The notes: generated from the sequence alone by a model not told the origin. A DNA stretch of 64,000 nucleotides from Limnobacter sp. SAORIC-580 (GCF_013004065.1 NZ_CP053084.1:3038001-3102000); one strand, 5' to 3'; positions 52,642 to 62,854 are shown, counted from the stretch's first letter. Program-made: numbers and translations.

Positions 52642-53895
52642 TTGAATAACAACCAACCCCTGTTGGTGATTTGGTGGCCCAAGGCCCTTGACCAAGCCCG
52701 TGCGGAAGAGGAGGGCCGCATGATTAGACTGCGCTATGAAGTGCTTGCCCGAAGCGGCGACAAACTGCATGGCGGCGAAGAGGCCCTGAACAAACTACCC
52801 AAAGACCTGCCTTGCCTGGTGTTGGTGAACCCCACCGAAGTGGGGCTGTTTGCTGTGGTGCCTCCCAAGTTGACTGGCAACAAACTGAAAGAGGCGCTGC
52901 CCTTTCTGGTTGAGCCTTACCTGTTGAACGAGCCCGAAGAAAACCACGTGAGCCTGTGGCCCAACCTGCCCAAGCACTTGGGTGGGGCAAAGCTGGCTGC
53001 CGTGCTGGGAAAAACACGTGCACGCAGCATTGTCAGCAGCTGCGCACAACAGGGCTTGAAGCTGGCAGGCCTAAGCTGCGAGACATTGCGGGAACGCACT
53101 GGCAACGAGGGCGCTGCATGGCTGAGCGGGCAAGACTTTATTTTGGTAGATGGCATTGATACGCCCTTGCTGACACCCACTGCCCAGGCAGCCGTGTTGA
53201 AAGTGATGCTGCAACGTCGATTGCAGCAAGCCGGTGCCCCCGTGATTGAATTGAACAACACAGACTACACCTGGTTGAGCAGCCAGGTGGACGGGGCCAT
53301 GGGCGAGAATAAAATACGCGCCAATACACGTGCACCCATCGAGCCTTTGCCGAGGCTGTTGAACAAAAGCCTGCTGAGCGCAGACGAACTTCGAAAGATG
53401 GGCATGCGCCCAATGGCCAACCAAGCTGGCTTGCGCAAGCTGCTTACCCCAGCCTTGGCCTTGATGGCCGTTGCGGTGCTGGGCCTGAATGTACTGGCCT
53501 TAAAAATTGAAAGTGCCAATGCAGCCATTGAAACCCAAATTGCCGAGAGCTATGCCCAGGCCTTGCCCAACACGCCCATGGTGGCCGACCCCTTGTTATT
53601 GATTGAACGAGAAAAACGCAATCTGAACGCTGGGCTGGACACCAGCAATGCCCAGGGCGCAAGTGCCCTGCTTCACGAGGTGGGATTGGCCATGGAGCTG
53701 GCGCCCTTTAACAGCATGGTCGATTTTGCCTGGGCTGAGAACACACTGAGCGTGCGGTTCAATGCCAATATTTCTGAAGACCAGCAAGGCGCCGCCTTGC
53801 AAAAACTGAAAGCCCGAAGGCTGGATGCCAAGTGGCTGATCGGCGCGCAATCCAACTTGCCTGTGCTGCAAGTGAAGAAGGGAGCGGCGCGATGA
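52642..53895 (+). CDS. gspL: Type II secretion protein L (inner-membrane platform)
   Basis: A 417-residue bitopic protein. The cytoplasmic actin-like N-terminal domain contacts the GspE ATPase (LVLVNPTEVGLFAVVPPKLTGNKLKEALPFLVEPYLL). A transmembrane helix lies near residue 275 (LLTPALALMAVAVLGLNVLAL). The C-terminal periplasmic ferredoxin-like domain (SALLHEVGLAMELAPFNSMVDFAW, KARRLDAKWLIG) is present. It starts with TTG immediately after the gspK TAA, with no spacer, so translational coupling is likely. Confidence 0.92.
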   Translation: MNNNQPLLVIWWPKALDQARAEEEGRMIRLRYEVLARSGDKLHGGEEALNKLPKDLPCLVLVNPTEVGLFAVVPPKLTGNKLKEALPFLVEPYLLNEPEENHVSLWPNLPKHLGGAKLAAVLGKTRARSIVSSCAQQGLKLAGLSCETLRERTGNEGAAWLSGQDFILVDGIDTPLLTPTAQAAVLKVMLQRRLQQAGAPVIELNNTDYTWLSSQVDGAMGENKIRANTRAPIEPLPRLLNKSLLSADELRKMGMRPMANQAGLRKLLTPALALMAVAVLGLNVLALKIESANAAIETQIAESYAQALPNTPMVADPLLLIEREKRNLNAGLDTSNAQGASALLHEVGLAMELAPFNSMVDFAWAENTLSVRFNANISEDQQGAALQKLKARRLDAKWLIGAQSNLPVLQVKKGAAR

Positions 53896-54419
53896 AACCC
53901 AATGATTTGCTGAACAAAGCACAGGCCCAACTGGACCAGCTAAACAGCAGGGAACGAAAACTGGTGACGTATGGCGGCGCATTGGCAGCGGTGCTGATTG
54001 CCTGGTTTGTACTCATTGAACCTGCACTCCTGACCATACAACAAGGCCCCACCAACCAAGCCGCGCTGGTGGACAAGGCAGGCCAGGTGATGCGCGCTGC
54101 GCAAGACCTGGAAGCCCTGCGAGGTGCACGATCGCGCGTTGTAGTGCCTGAAAGCGATTTGCAGGCACGCCTGCAACAGCTACTTGAAGAACAGGGCATA
54201 GCCGAGCAAGCCACACTGGTGCGCACCGAGGAAGGCGACATCCGGGTGGAATTCGACAATGTCCCAGCCAGTGGTTTTCTGGCCTGGATGGCGCGCGCCG
54301 AGGCCATTTCCAGCATCACCTTGAACCAGGCCGAGGTGGAGAAAGTGCAAGCCGGTGTGTTGAAAGGTTACGTTACCTTGTTGCCAGCCAGCCAAGGAAA
54401 CACAGGCGCCCCCCAATGA
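53892..54419 (+). CDS. gspM: Type II secretion protein M
   Basis: A 175-residue bitopic protein: short cytoplasmic N-terminus (LNKAQAQLDQLNSRERKLVTYG), a transmembrane helix (ALAAVLIAWFVLIEPALL), a coiled-coil linker (QAALVDKAGQVMRAAQDLEALRGARSR) and a ferredoxin-like periplasmic domain (LVRTEEGDIRVEFDNVPASGFLAWM). Pairs with GspL. The ATG at 53892 overlaps the gspL stop. Confidence 0.93.
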   Translation: MKPNDLLNKAQAQLDQLNSRERKLVTYGGALAAVLIAWFVLIEPALLTIQQGPTNQAALVDKAGQVMRAAQDLEALRGARSRVVVPESDLQARLQQLLEEQGIAEQATLVRTEEGDIRVEFDNVPASGFLAWMARAEAISSITLNQAEVEKVQAGVLKGYVTLLPASQGNTGAPQ

Positions 54420-55147
54420 AACGTTTGCGTGGGTTGTGGCCGTTTGCCTTGATTGCCCTGGCTGTGCTGGTGTGGAACTACCCGGTGTATGCCGTATCGG
54501 GCAGCATTGAATCTGCAAGCGGCGGCAAGGTTCGGGTGTTGAGCAGCCATGGGTCGGTGTGGGCTGGGCAAATGCAGTTGGGCCTGTCCGATGGCGCGCG
54601 GGTATATGCCATTCCAGAGGCTTTGGCCTGGCACCTTCGACTGGGTGGCGATGCAAGCTGGCTGGGAATTGAAATAACACACCCGAAATTCGTACAGCCT
54701 TTGCATCTGGGATTCACCGGCGCAGGTATTACTGTGAGTAGTGGCGAGCTTCGCATGCCCGCAGCCTGGCTGGGGGCAACAGGTGCGCCCTTCAATACCA
54801 TTCGACCCGAGGGCCTGTTGCAGTTAAGCTGGCTTGAATGGCAAAGCGGCAAGAGCATAAATGCCACGCTGAAATGGCTGGATGCCCAATCGGCGCTGGC
54901 CAGTATTCGACCCTTGGGTGAATATGTCATCACCGTGACAGGAAATCCTGATACAAGATTAGACATGACACTGGCGACCAACAAAGGCCCCTTGATGCTG
55001 GAGGGAAGTGGTCAGTGGACGAACGGACAACGATTTGTATTCAATGGGTATGCCAGTGCGCAAGAACGCAGCAAGGATGCGTTGACGGGCCTGCTCAGCC
55101 AGATGGGACGACTTGAAGGCGATCGCTATCGCTTGGGTGTATTTTGA
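54416..55147 (+). CDS. gspN: Type II secretion protein N
   Basis: A 243-residue protein with an N-terminal signal/anchor (LWPFALIALAVLVWNYPVYA) and a beta-rich periplasmic domain containing VWAGQMQLGLSDGARVYAIPEALAWHL, ELRMPAAWLGATGAPFNTIRPEGLLQLSW, LEGSGQWTNGQRFVFNGYASA and a YRLGVF end. GspN is an accessory component of the system in many betaproteobacteria. It overlaps gspM by four bases and gspD by one base. Confidence 0.9.
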   Translation: MKRLRGLWPFALIALAVLVWNYPVYAVSGSIESASGGKVRVLSSHGSVWAGQMQLGLSDGARVYAIPEALAWHLRLGGDASWLGIEITHPKFVQPLHLGFTGAGITVSSGELRMPAAWLGATGAPFNTIRPEGLLQLSWLEWQSGKSINATLKWLDAQSALASIRPLGEYVITVTGNPDTRLDMTLATNKGPLMLEGSGQWTNGQRFVFNGYASAQERSKDALTGLLSQMGRLEGDRYRLGVF

Positions 55148-57537
55148 TGAAAGAAGCAAAAATAAAAGGAACAGTGAGCTTGAACACTGCACGCATGGGA
55201 CAAATGAAACGCTCGCTTTTGAGCATTGCACTGGCTTCGATGGGCTTGGGACTGGGCGTTGCAGGCCATGCACAAAACCTGAACCTTCAAAGCACAGCGC
55301 GGGTACAAAACAGCCAGGAAGACAAGTTCGCATTGAACTTTGTGAATGCAGACATTGACGCCGTGGTGCGTGCCATTGGCTCGTTCACCAATCAAACATT
55401 CGTTGTAGACCCTCGCGTGCGCGGTACGATTTCGCTGGTTTCGCCCCAACCCCTGAGCGCGGCCGATGCCAAGAATGCCCTGTTGGCTGCCCTGCGCCTG
55501 CAAGGTTTTACGATTGTTGAAAGCGGCGGCATAGCCCGCGTTTTGCCTGAAAACGATGCCAAAGTTCAAGCCGACAGTGTAGATCCCCGCAAAGCCATGA
55601 ACCAAAGCGGCAATGCGATCGTGACGCAAGTGTTTCAGCTGAACTATGAATCGGCCACCGCACTGGTGCCAGTTCTGCGCCCGTTGATTGCTCCCAACAA
55701 CACGATTGCTGCTTACCCCAACAACAACACGCTGGTGATTACTGATTACGCAGACAACCTGCAACGAATCGCCCGAATTATTGCCAGCATTGATGGCCCA
55801 TATTCAGGCGACCTGGAAGTGGTGCCCCTTGAGCATGCCCTGGCCGTGGATTTGGCCGCCATTCTGGGCCGCATGCTGGATGAAGGCAACCGGGGTACGG
55901 GTGCTGCGGTCGATGCAGGCCAACGCCTGTCGGTAATGGCCGACCCACGCACCAACTCGCTGTTGCTGCGCACGCCCAGCAAAGCCCGCCTGAACCTGGC
56001 GAAGGCCCTGATTGCAAAACTGGACCAACCCACCAAACAACCCGGCAATGTGTGGGTGGTGTACCTGAAAAATGCCGAGGCAGCCAAGCTGGCGAAAACG
56101 TTGCAGGCTGTGCTCAGCAGCAGCCCGATTTCAGACAACAACAGCTCGTCTGGTCTAAGTTCACTGTCCGGCGGCCTTGCTGGTGGATTGGGAGGTGACA
56201 CCTCCAACACCAACAACAGCACACGCAACATTACCAACGGCAGCGCTGGCCTCGGAGGCTCCAGTAGCCTTGGGTCTTCGCTGGGTGGTGGCACCTCCAG
56301 CGGGCAACTGAGCGCCGCTTCGGGCAATGTAGATTTGAACAACGGCGGCATTGTGCAGGCCGACCCCTCCACCAATTCGCTGATTATTACTGCACCCGAA
56401 CCCATTTACCGTAACCTGCGCTCCATCATCGAAAAGCTGGATGTACGCCGTGCGCAGGTATTCGTAGAGTCACTGATTGTTGAAGTGTCTACCGACAAAG
56501 CTGCCGAGTTTGGTATTCAATTTCAAGGCTTGTCGGGCGTGGGCGCTGACGGTGTACGTGTCATTGGTGGCACCAACTTCAACGATCCAGGTTCTGGCAG
56601 CAATATCTTGGGTGCAGCCACCAATCTGGGCTCTGTGGGCCGCGGCCTGAACATTGGTGTGATTGATGGGCAAGTGAACATTCCCGGCATTGGTACCATT
56701 TCCAACCTGGGCTTTTTGGCCCGTGCGCTGGAAAGCAAGGCCAACGCCAACATTCTATCTACTCCAAACATTCTGACGCTGGACAATGAAGAAGCCAAAA
56801 TCGTGATTGGCCAGAACGTGCCTTTCATTACCGGGCAATTCACCAACAGCGGAGGCAATGGGGCCACGGTCAACCCGTTCCAGACCATTGAGCGACAGGA
56901 TGTAGGTTTGACCTTGCGCGTAAAGCCGCAGGTGTCCGAGGGCGGCATTGTGAAACTGGGTATTTTTCAGGAAGTGAGCTCGGTGGTGGACAGCACCAAC
57001 GTGTCGGGCATTATTACCAACAAGCGATCCATTGAAAGCAATGTGCTGGTAGAAACAGGCAACATCATTGTGCTAGGTGGATTGGTTGAAGACCGGGTCA
57101 CCGGCAACGAGGAAAAGGTGCCGGGTTTGGGCGACGTGCCCGTGCTGGGGCAGTTTTTCCGCTATGACAACCGCCGTCGCCAGAAAACCAACCTGATGGT
57201 ATTTTTGCGGCCCGTGGTAGTGCGCAACGAGGACCAGGCCCAAAGCATTGTAACGAACCGATACGATTACATGCGCCAGCTTCAACAGGAAAACCAGCCC
57301 GAGAGACGCTTTGGTTTGCCCAATATGGAGGCACCTGTGCTGCCCAGCCGCCGCCCAGCCGATGTGGCGCGCCCCAACACGGTGGCGCCTGCCCAAGGCA
57401 ATGGGGACTCGATCAACCTGACGCCAAGCAACCGAATTCTGGTGATTCCCCGCGCCGGTGAAAGCAGCAGCAATTCGGAGGTAGGTCCCAATGGCGGTCG
57501 TATAATTCGCGGCCGAACTTCAGGAAATACGCCCTGA
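55147..57537 (+). CDS. gspD: Type II secretion outer-membrane secretin
   Basis: A 796-residue secretin forming the exit channel. The signal peptide (MKRSLLSIALASMGLGLG ... HAQ) may begin at 55147, overlapping gspN, or at 55204. N0 to N3 domains follow: FVNADIDAVVRAIGSFTNQTFVVDPRVRGTI, LVPVLRPLIAPNNTIAAYPNNNTLVITDYADN and later the VVPLEHALAVDLAAILGRML repeats. A Gly/Ser-rich loop lies at about residues 330-395. The pore domain is ILSTPNILTLDNEEAKIVIGQNVPFITG through VPGLGDVPVLGQFFRYDNRRRQKTNLMVFLRPVV. The tail is Arg/Ser-rich. Confidence 0.97.
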   Translation: MKEAKIKGTVSLNTARMGQMKRSLLSIALASMGLGLGVAGHAQNLNLQSTARVQNSQEDKFALNFVNADIDAVVRAIGSFTNQTFVVDPRVRGTISLVSPQPLSAADAKNALLAALRLQGFTIVESGGIARVLPENDAKVQADSVDPRKAMNQSGNAIVTQVFQLNYESATALVPVLRPLIAPNNTIAAYPNNNTLVITDYADNLQRIARIIASIDGPYSGDLEVVPLEHALAVDLAAILGRMLDEGNRGTGAAVDAGQRLSVMADPRTNSLLLRTPSKARLNLAKALIAKLDQPTKQPGNVWVVYLKNAEAAKLAKTLQAVLSSSPISDNNSSSGLSSLSGGLAGGLGGDTSNTNNSTRNITNGSAGLGGSSSLGSSLGGGTSSGQLSAASGNVDLNNGGIVQADPSTNSLIITAPEPIYRNLRSIIEKLDVRRAQVFVESLIVEVSTDKAAEFGIQFQGLSGVGADGVRVIGGTNFNDPGSGSNILGAATNLGSVGRGLNIGVIDGQVNIPGIGTISNLGFLARALESKANANILSTPNILTLDNEEAKIVIGQNVPFITGQFTNSGGNGATVNPFQTIERQDVGLTLRVKPQVSEGGIVKLGIFQEVSSVVDSTNVSGIITNKRSIESNVLVETGNIIVLGGLVEDRVTGNEEKVPGLGDVPVLGQFFRYDNRRRQKTNLMVFLRPVVVRNEDQAQSIVTNRYDYMRQLQQENQPERRFGLPNMEAPVLPSRRPADVARPNTVAPAQGNGDSINLTPSNRILVIPRAGESSSNSEVGPNGGRIIRGRTSGNTP

Positions 57538-58997
57538 TGGAACTGCGCTTCAACCCACAAACAGTTGGCCGCCTGCACTACGGTTTTGCCCGGCAAAACC
57601 AGGTGCTGTGCCTGGATGCTCAAAGTGAATTGTGGCGCTTGGCATTCAGCCCGCGTACGCCCAGCCACGCGCTAATCGAAGCGCAACGCGTTGCGCCCTG
57701 CCCCATTGACTGGGTGTTTTGCGAAGACGCCGTGGTGCTTGAAAAAACAATCAACCAGGCTTACTCAAACCAGGAAACCAGCGCGGCGGCTGTGGCCGAT
57801 GAAGTGGCAGGCGACCTGGACCTGGACCAGTTGATGCAAGACATTCCGGCGGTTGAAGACCTGCTGGAAACCGAAGACGACGCACCGATTATTCGAATGA
57901 TCAACGCCTTGCTGACGCAGGCCAGCCGCGATGGTGCATCAGATATTCACATTGAGGCGTTCGAGACCCACTCAGCTGTGCGATTCCGGGTGGATGGAAC
58001 GTTACGCGATGTGTTGCAACCCCGCCGTGAATTGCACTCGGCCCTGATTTCACGCATCAAGATCATGGCCAGCCTGGACATTGCCGAAAAACGTTTGCCG
58101 CAAGACGGCCGCATTACCCTGCGCATTGGCGGCAAACCCATGGATGTGCGTGTTTCGACCTTGCCCACAGGCCACGGCGAACGTGCGGTGCTGCGTTTGC
58201 TGGACAAGGAAGCGGGCCGGCTTGAGCTGAGCCGCTTGGGCATGCCCGAGCACACCCTGAAGGAAATGGACCGGCTGTGCAACATGCCACATGGCATTAT
58301 TTTAGTGACGGGTCCAACGGGGTCGGGCAAAACCACTACACTGTACGCTGCGTTGTCGCGCATTGATTCTTCCACAACGAATGTAATGACCGTGGAAGAC
58401 CCTGTGGAATACGATTTACCTGGCATTAGCCAAACCCCGGTGAACGCGAAAATCGACATGACTTTTGCCAAGGCCTTGCGCGCAATTTTGCGCCAAGACC
58501 CGGATGTAATCATGATTGGTGAAATACGCGACCTTGAAACCGCACAAATTGCGGTGCAGGCGTCGCTGACGGGGCACTTGGTTTTGGCCACCCTGCACAC
58601 CAACGATTCCGTGAGTGCTGTGACGCGCCTGGTCGACATGGGCGTTGAACCATTTTTGTTGTCCTCAAGCCTCTTGGGTGTATTGGCCCAGCGCCTGGTA
58701 CGCCGCCTTTGCCCACATTGCAAAACCAGCACCCTGGATGAGCACGGCGACACGCATTGGCATGCCAATGGCTGCGACCAGTGCGGCCACACAGGCTACA
58801 TAGGCCGTACCGGTGTATACGAACTGTTTACGATTGACGATGAATTGCGCACCATGGTGCACAACGAAAACTCGGAAGCCGAAATGCGCCAGCGCGCACA
58901 GGCCAAGGGCATGAAGAACATGCGGGAGGACGGCCAACGATGGGTGACCAGTGGTACCACCACGCTGGAAGAACTGCTTCGAGTCACGAGAGACTGA
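57537..58997 (+). CDS. gspE: Type II secretion ATPase
   Basis: A 486-residue hexameric ATPase powering the pseudopilus. An N1 domain is reduced. The N2/CTD has PIIRMINALLTQASRDGASDIHIEAFE, VRFRVDGTLRDVLQP, Walker A GIILVTGPTGSGKTTTLYAAL, the Asp box DVIMIGEIRDLETAQIAVQASLTGHLVLATLHTNDS and the tetracysteine zinc loop RLCPHCKTSTL ... CDQCGHTGY. Its ATG overlaps the gspD TGA, and gspF follows after 18 bases. Confidence 0.97.
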   Translation: MELRFNPQTVGRLHYGFARQNQVLCLDAQSELWRLAFSPRTPSHALIEAQRVAPCPIDWVFCEDAVVLEKTINQAYSNQETSAAAVADEVAGDLDLDQLMQDIPAVEDLLETEDDAPIIRMINALLTQASRDGASDIHIEAFETHSAVRFRVDGTLRDVLQPRRELHSALISRIKIMASLDIAEKRLPQDGRITLRIGGKPMDVRVSTLPTGHGERAVLRLLDKEAGRLELSRLGMPEHTLKEMDRLCNMPHGIILVTGPTGSGKTTTLYAALSRIDSSTTNVMTVEDPVEYDLPGISQTPVNAKIDMTFAKALRAILRQDPDVIMIGEIRDLETAQIAVQASLTGHLVLATLHTNDSVSAVTRLVDMGVEPFLLSSSLLGVLAQRLVRRLCPHCKTSTLDEHGDTHWHANGCDQCGHTGYIGRTGVYELFTIDDELRTMVHNENSEAEMRQRAQAKGMKNMREDGQRWVTSGTTTLEELLRVTRD

Positions 58998-59015
58998 ACG
59001 AGAGACTAGGCAAAT

Positions 59016-60230
59016 ATGGCAGTTTTTCGATACGAGGCATTAAACGCCCAAGGCAAAACAGTAAAGGGCTCGATGGAGGCCGATTCCCCGCGAGCTGCAC
59101 GCAACCAGATGCGCATGCAAGGCATGACACCGATTGAAGTGCTGGAGGTGGGCAGCGCGAAAATGACCGGCAAGAAAGCTGGGCGCTTTGACCGGGAGTT
59201 GAGTAACCGCGAAGTTGTGCTTCTAACCAGGCAACTGGCGAGCCTTCTGCAAGCCCGCCTGGCACTGGCCCAAGCCTTGGCTGCGCTGGTTGAGCAGGCT
59301 GAAAAGCCCTTGATTCGGGAGCGCATCAACAGCATTCGCTCAGAAGTGGTTTCAGGCACACCGCTGAGCCAGGCGCTTGCGCAATATCCAAAAGCCTTTC
59401 CTGAGATGTACGTGGCCACTGTGGCCGCTGGTGAAAACACCGGTGATTTGGGCGGCGTATTGTCCAAACTGGCCGATGCGCTGGAAGCCCGCCAAGCCCT
59501 GCAGCAAAAGGTAAGCGCGGCATTCATTTACCCAGCCATTGTGACCGTGGTCGCATTGATGGTCGTGATTGGCTTGCTCACCTATGTGGTACCACAAGTG
59601 GTGTCTGTATTTGAAAGCAACAATCAGGCTTTGCCCACACTCACGGTGGTGATGATTGCCTTGTCAGACCTGCTTCGCGACTGGGGATGGTTAATGGCAT
59701 TGGCGCTGGCAATGGCGATTTACCTGTTTCGCAATGCGCTGAAAAACAAAGCATTCAAACTGAAATTCGATGAATTCGTGTTGACCATTCCGGTAGTGGG
59801 CCCATTCATTCGCGCAGTGAACACAGCACGCTTGGCCTCGACACTCTCGATATTGGTGGGCAGCGGCGTTCCGATTTTGAAAGCCTTGGCCGCCGCAAAC
59901 CGCACATTGGGCAACAGTGCCTTGCAACTGGCCATGGTCGATGTTCAGGAGCGCGTAAAAGAAGGCAGTGGCTTGAGCAAGGCCATGGGAAAAAGCGGTT
60001 TGTTTCCGCCGGTGCTGACTCATCTTGTGGCCAGCGGCGAAGCCACAGGGCAACTGGCTGCCATGTTGGAACGTGCCTCAGACAGCCAGCGCACCGAGGT
60101 GGAACGCAAAGCGATGTGGCTCACCAGCTTGATGGAACCCATACTTATTTTAGTGATGGGCCTTATTGTGTTATTGATTGTACTGGCGGTGATGATGCCG
60201 ATTATTGAAGTCAACCAATTGATCCAATGA
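59016..60230 (+). CDS. gspF: Type II secretion inner-membrane protein F
   Basis: A 404-residue polytopic platform protein. Two homologous cytoplasmic four-helix domains (LTRQLASLLQARLALAQALAALVEQAEKP and LASTLSILVGSGVPILKALAAANRTLGN) alternate with three transmembrane helices near residues 170-192, 222-240 and 372-398. SAAFIYPAIVTVVALMVVIGLLTYVVPQVV and PLEP-like MWLTSLMEPILILVMGLIV are conserved. Its stop overlaps the start of the next response-regulator gene. Confidence 0.96.
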   Translation: MAVFRYEALNAQGKTVKGSMEADSPRAARNQMRMQGMTPIEVLEVGSAKMTGKKAGRFDRELSNREVVLLTRQLASLLQARLALAQALAALVEQAEKPLIRERINSIRSEVVSGTPLSQALAQYPKAFPEMYVATVAAGENTGDLGGVLSKLADALEARQALQQKVSAAFIYPAIVTVVALMVVIGLLTYVVPQVVSVFESNNQALPTLTVVMIALSDLLRDWGWLMALALAMAIYLFRNALKNKAFKLKFDEFVLTIPVVGPFIRAVNTARLASTLSILVGSGVPILKALAAANRTLGNSALQLAMVDVQERVKEGSGLSKAMGKSGLFPPVLTHLVASGEATGQLAAMLERASDSQRTEVERKAMWLTSLMEPILILVMGLIVLLIVLAVMMPIIEVNQLIQ

Positions 60231-60940
60231 ACATACAAAGCAGAACAGAAGTTGGACAAAACACCATTCGCGTGATGCTGGTGGACGACGACGACCGCAT
60301 TCAGCAAGCGCTGCGCCAGGCCATTGAAACCCACCCTGAACTGAACCTGGTTGGGCAGGCCTACACTTTGAAAGACGCTCTCGCCGTGGTTGGAGAGCTG
60401 CAACCTGAAGTGGTGCTGGTTGACCTCGGCCTGCCCGATGGCAGTGGGTTGGAGCTGATTGCCCACATTCACCAACACATGCCTGGTTGCGAGAGCATGG
60501 TATTGACCGTGTTTGGTGATGAATCACATGTGATCTCAAGCATCGAGGCAGGGGCTACGGGCTACCTCACGAAAGACACACGCACTGCCGACATTCTTGA
60601 TCGATTAAAACAACTGCGCGCTGGTGGCTCCCCAATAAGCCCTGTGATTGCCCGGCGATTGCTGAACCGGTTTCGCGGGGTGCCCACACCCGATCAACTC
60701 CCCACCAGCAAAACATCGGCGAATCAGGAATTCACACCCTTGTCGGAACGGGAGCAACAGGTGCTGGAAATGGTGGCCAAGGGATTTATGCAAGCTGAAA
60801 TTGCCGATATTCTCGGCGTGTCCATCAACACCATCAGCACCTACATCAAACGGATTTACAAAAAACTTGCAGTGAATTCCCGCACCAGCGCAGTTCACCG
60901 CGCCAATGCTTTGGGATTGATCAATTTAAAAGACTGCTAA
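60227..60940 (+). CDS. NarL-type response regulator 1 of tandem pair
   Basis: A 237-residue regulator. The receiver has VMLVDDDDRIQQALRQAIE, the phospho-acceptor Asp66 in VVLVDLGLPDGSGLELI and Lys in GYLTKDTRTA. The LuxR helix-turn-helix has PLSEREQQVLEMVAKGFMQAEIADILGVSINTISTYIKRIYKKL. Its ATG overlaps the gspF stop (ATGA), so it may be transcribed with the secretion genes. It shares layout and many residues with the regulator at 62855, indicating duplication. Confidence 0.92.
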   Translation: MNIQSRTEVGQNTIRVMLVDDDDRIQQALRQAIETHPELNLVGQAYTLKDALAVVGELQPEVVLVDLGLPDGSGLELIAHIHQHMPGCESMVLTVFGDESHVISSIEAGATGYLTKDTRTADILDRLKQLRAGGSPISPVIARRLLNRFRGVPTPDQLPTSKTSANQEFTPLSEREQQVLEMVAKGFMQAEIADILGVSINTISTYIKRIYKKLAVNSRTSAVHRANALGLINLKDC

Positions 60941-60944
60941 AACA

Positions 60945-62843
60945 ATGCCAGGTGCCCAACTAAAGCCCGCGTCAAGCTGGGTACAACGACTTGGCCTGTT
61001 TTATGTATTGGCCGTGTGTATCGCATTAAGCGGTGCTGCCCTGCTTTTTTACGAAATCGCCAAAGCCACCCCCTCAGATCCAGGCGCCATTGAATTAGGT
61101 ATGGCGCGCTTTGCGGCCCACACTGATTACCAAACCGAGCCGCCTGCGCACCTGGCAACAGCCACGGTGGTGCTATTGCCCCACCGAATCGACAACAAGT
61201 TGCGAGGCCCGGGCGGCTTTTACTGGTATGAAATGGATTTCACCGTGCTGCCGGAGAGCCGCATCGAGGCACTCTACATTCCACGCTTTGCCATGAATGC
61301 GGAGGTATACCTGAATGGCGAGCGTATCGGTTACTTTGGCCCTATGACAGGCGCGTATGCAGAGCGCAACTGGAATCGCCCCCAAATTTTGAATCTGAGT
61401 GCCCGGGTTTTGCAGCCCGGCAAAAACACACTGGCCATTCAAGTGCGGGCCTTTCCCGACTACTTGGCGGGCTTGTCTTCAATTTGGCTGGGCTCGGATG
61501 AAAACCTGCGCGAGGCCTACCGTTCGCGTTACGAGGTACAAGTGACTTCGGTTTACCTGAGCACAGCCTTTGTGTTGGGCGCAGGCATTGTGTTAACCAT
61601 TCTGATTGGGATGGGCAAAACACGCAGCGGCCTGCTGATGTTGCTGGCTGCCACCTGTTTTTTGTGGGGCATTCGAAACCTGGCATTTTTGACCACAGTA
61701 CCACCCGTTGAACATGGGCTGTGGATACAAATTACCCAAGGCGGCTTGCTGGTGTTCGCCAGTGTGATTGTGCTGTTGATCCTTTTGTATTGCCGTGTTC
61801 CCAAACACAGGCTTGAATGGAAAATATGGGGTGCCTACACAGCAAGCTTTCCGGTGCTGCTGATGATCAATGAAAACTGGGCACTGCGCCTGGTGGGCTA
61901 CTACGGCATTCTTGGCTTGTGCATGTACAGCTGGAATGTGTTGCAACTGATGCGCTATGGCAACAGCAAGCAGTCGCTGGCACCGCACGCCTTCGGATTC
62001 GGCTTGCTGTGTTACATGGCCTTGAGTGTGTCTGATCTGCTTTTTCTCGCAGGCATTTTGCCCTTCGACGGTTATTTTTTGAACCAGTACATGGGCATTG
62101 CCATGTTTCTGGCCATGAGCTACTTTTTGATTGACCGATACAGCGGTTTGCTGGCTGAGTCGGATCGTTTCAATGAAACACTTCAAAATCGCCTGCTGGA
62201 GCGGGAGGCCGAACTGGCAGCGCAGTACCAGCGCTTGCAAAAAATTGATGAAGACAAGGTGAAAATGGCAGAGCGCCAACGTTTAATGGCCGACATGCAC
62301 GACGGCTTGGGAGCCCACCTGGTGGCCGCAATTCACCACCTTCAATCCTCCAACTTCAATCGCAAAAACACATTAAACCTGCTTGAATCGGGCTTGCGAG
62401 ATTTGCAGCTGACCATCGACTCGCTCGAACCAATTGAACAGGACCTGACTACCTTGCTGGGCGCATTCCGTTACCGTATCGCTGACAACATGCGCAGTGC
62501 GGGCATTCGGCTGCATTGGGTGATTGATGAAGACATACCCCCCATTCCCTACCTGGATGCACGCAACTGCCTGCATGTTCTGCGCATTGTTCAGGAAATT
62601 TTTACGAATATTTTGAAACACGCCAACGCCAGCGAAGTAAGCCTGCATGTTTCAAGGGGACCAAAATATGTGGGTGTTCATATTCAAGACAACGGCGTAG
62701 GATTTGTACTGGAAAGAAGCCAGCACGGCAGGGGTTTAAAAAACCTGAAACAGCGTGCGAGCGCTTTGGGCGGCAGCATTGATATTCACGCTGAAGCTGG
62801 GCAAGGCACCCGTTTTCTGCTCAAATTACCCTTGGACACCTAA
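60945..62843 (+). CDS. 7TM sensor histidine kinase
   Basis: A 632-residue kinase. After the first helix (LGLFYVLAVCIALSGAALLF), residues about 50-185 form a periplasmic beta-sandwich (GFYWYEMDFTVLPESRIEALYIPRFAMNAEVYLNGERIGYFG). Seven more transmembrane helices follow (about 200-400), the 7TMR-DISM layout for sensing extracellular ligands. The coiled linker leads to the HisKA_3 site RQRLMADMHDGLGAHLVAAIHH (His452). The ATPase domain has IFTNILKHANASEVSLHV, DNGVGF and GRGLKNLKQRASALGG. Four bases after the regulator gene, so they form a pair; the gene at 63565 is a second copy. Confidence 0.92.
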   Translation: MPGAQLKPASSWVQRLGLFYVLAVCIALSGAALLFYEIAKATPSDPGAIELGMARFAAHTDYQTEPPAHLATATVVLLPHRIDNKLRGPGGFYWYEMDFTVLPESRIEALYIPRFAMNAEVYLNGERIGYFGPMTGAYAERNWNRPQILNLSARVLQPGKNTLAIQVRAFPDYLAGLSSIWLGSDENLREAYRSRYEVQVTSVYLSTAFVLGAGIVLTILIGMGKTRSGLLMLLAATCFLWGIRNLAFLTTVPPVEHGLWIQITQGGLLVFASVIVLLILLYCRVPKHRLEWKIWGAYTASFPVLLMINENWALRLVGYYGILGLCMYSWNVLQLMRYGNSKQSLAPHAFGFGLLCYMALSVSDLLFLAGILPFDGYFLNQYMGIAMFLAMSYFLIDRYSGLLAESDRFNETLQNRLLEREAELAAQYQRLQKIDEDKVKMAERQRLMADMHDGLGAHLVAAIHHLQSSNFNRKNTLNLLESGLRDLQLTIDSLEPIEQDLTTLLGAFRYRIADNMRSAGIRLHWVIDEDIPPIPYLDARNCLHVLRIVQEIFTNILKHANASEVSLHVSRGPKYVGVHIQDNGVGFVLERSQHGRGLKNLKQRASALGGSIDIHAEAGQGTRFLLKLPLDT

Positions 62844-62854
62844 ACCGGCAAATC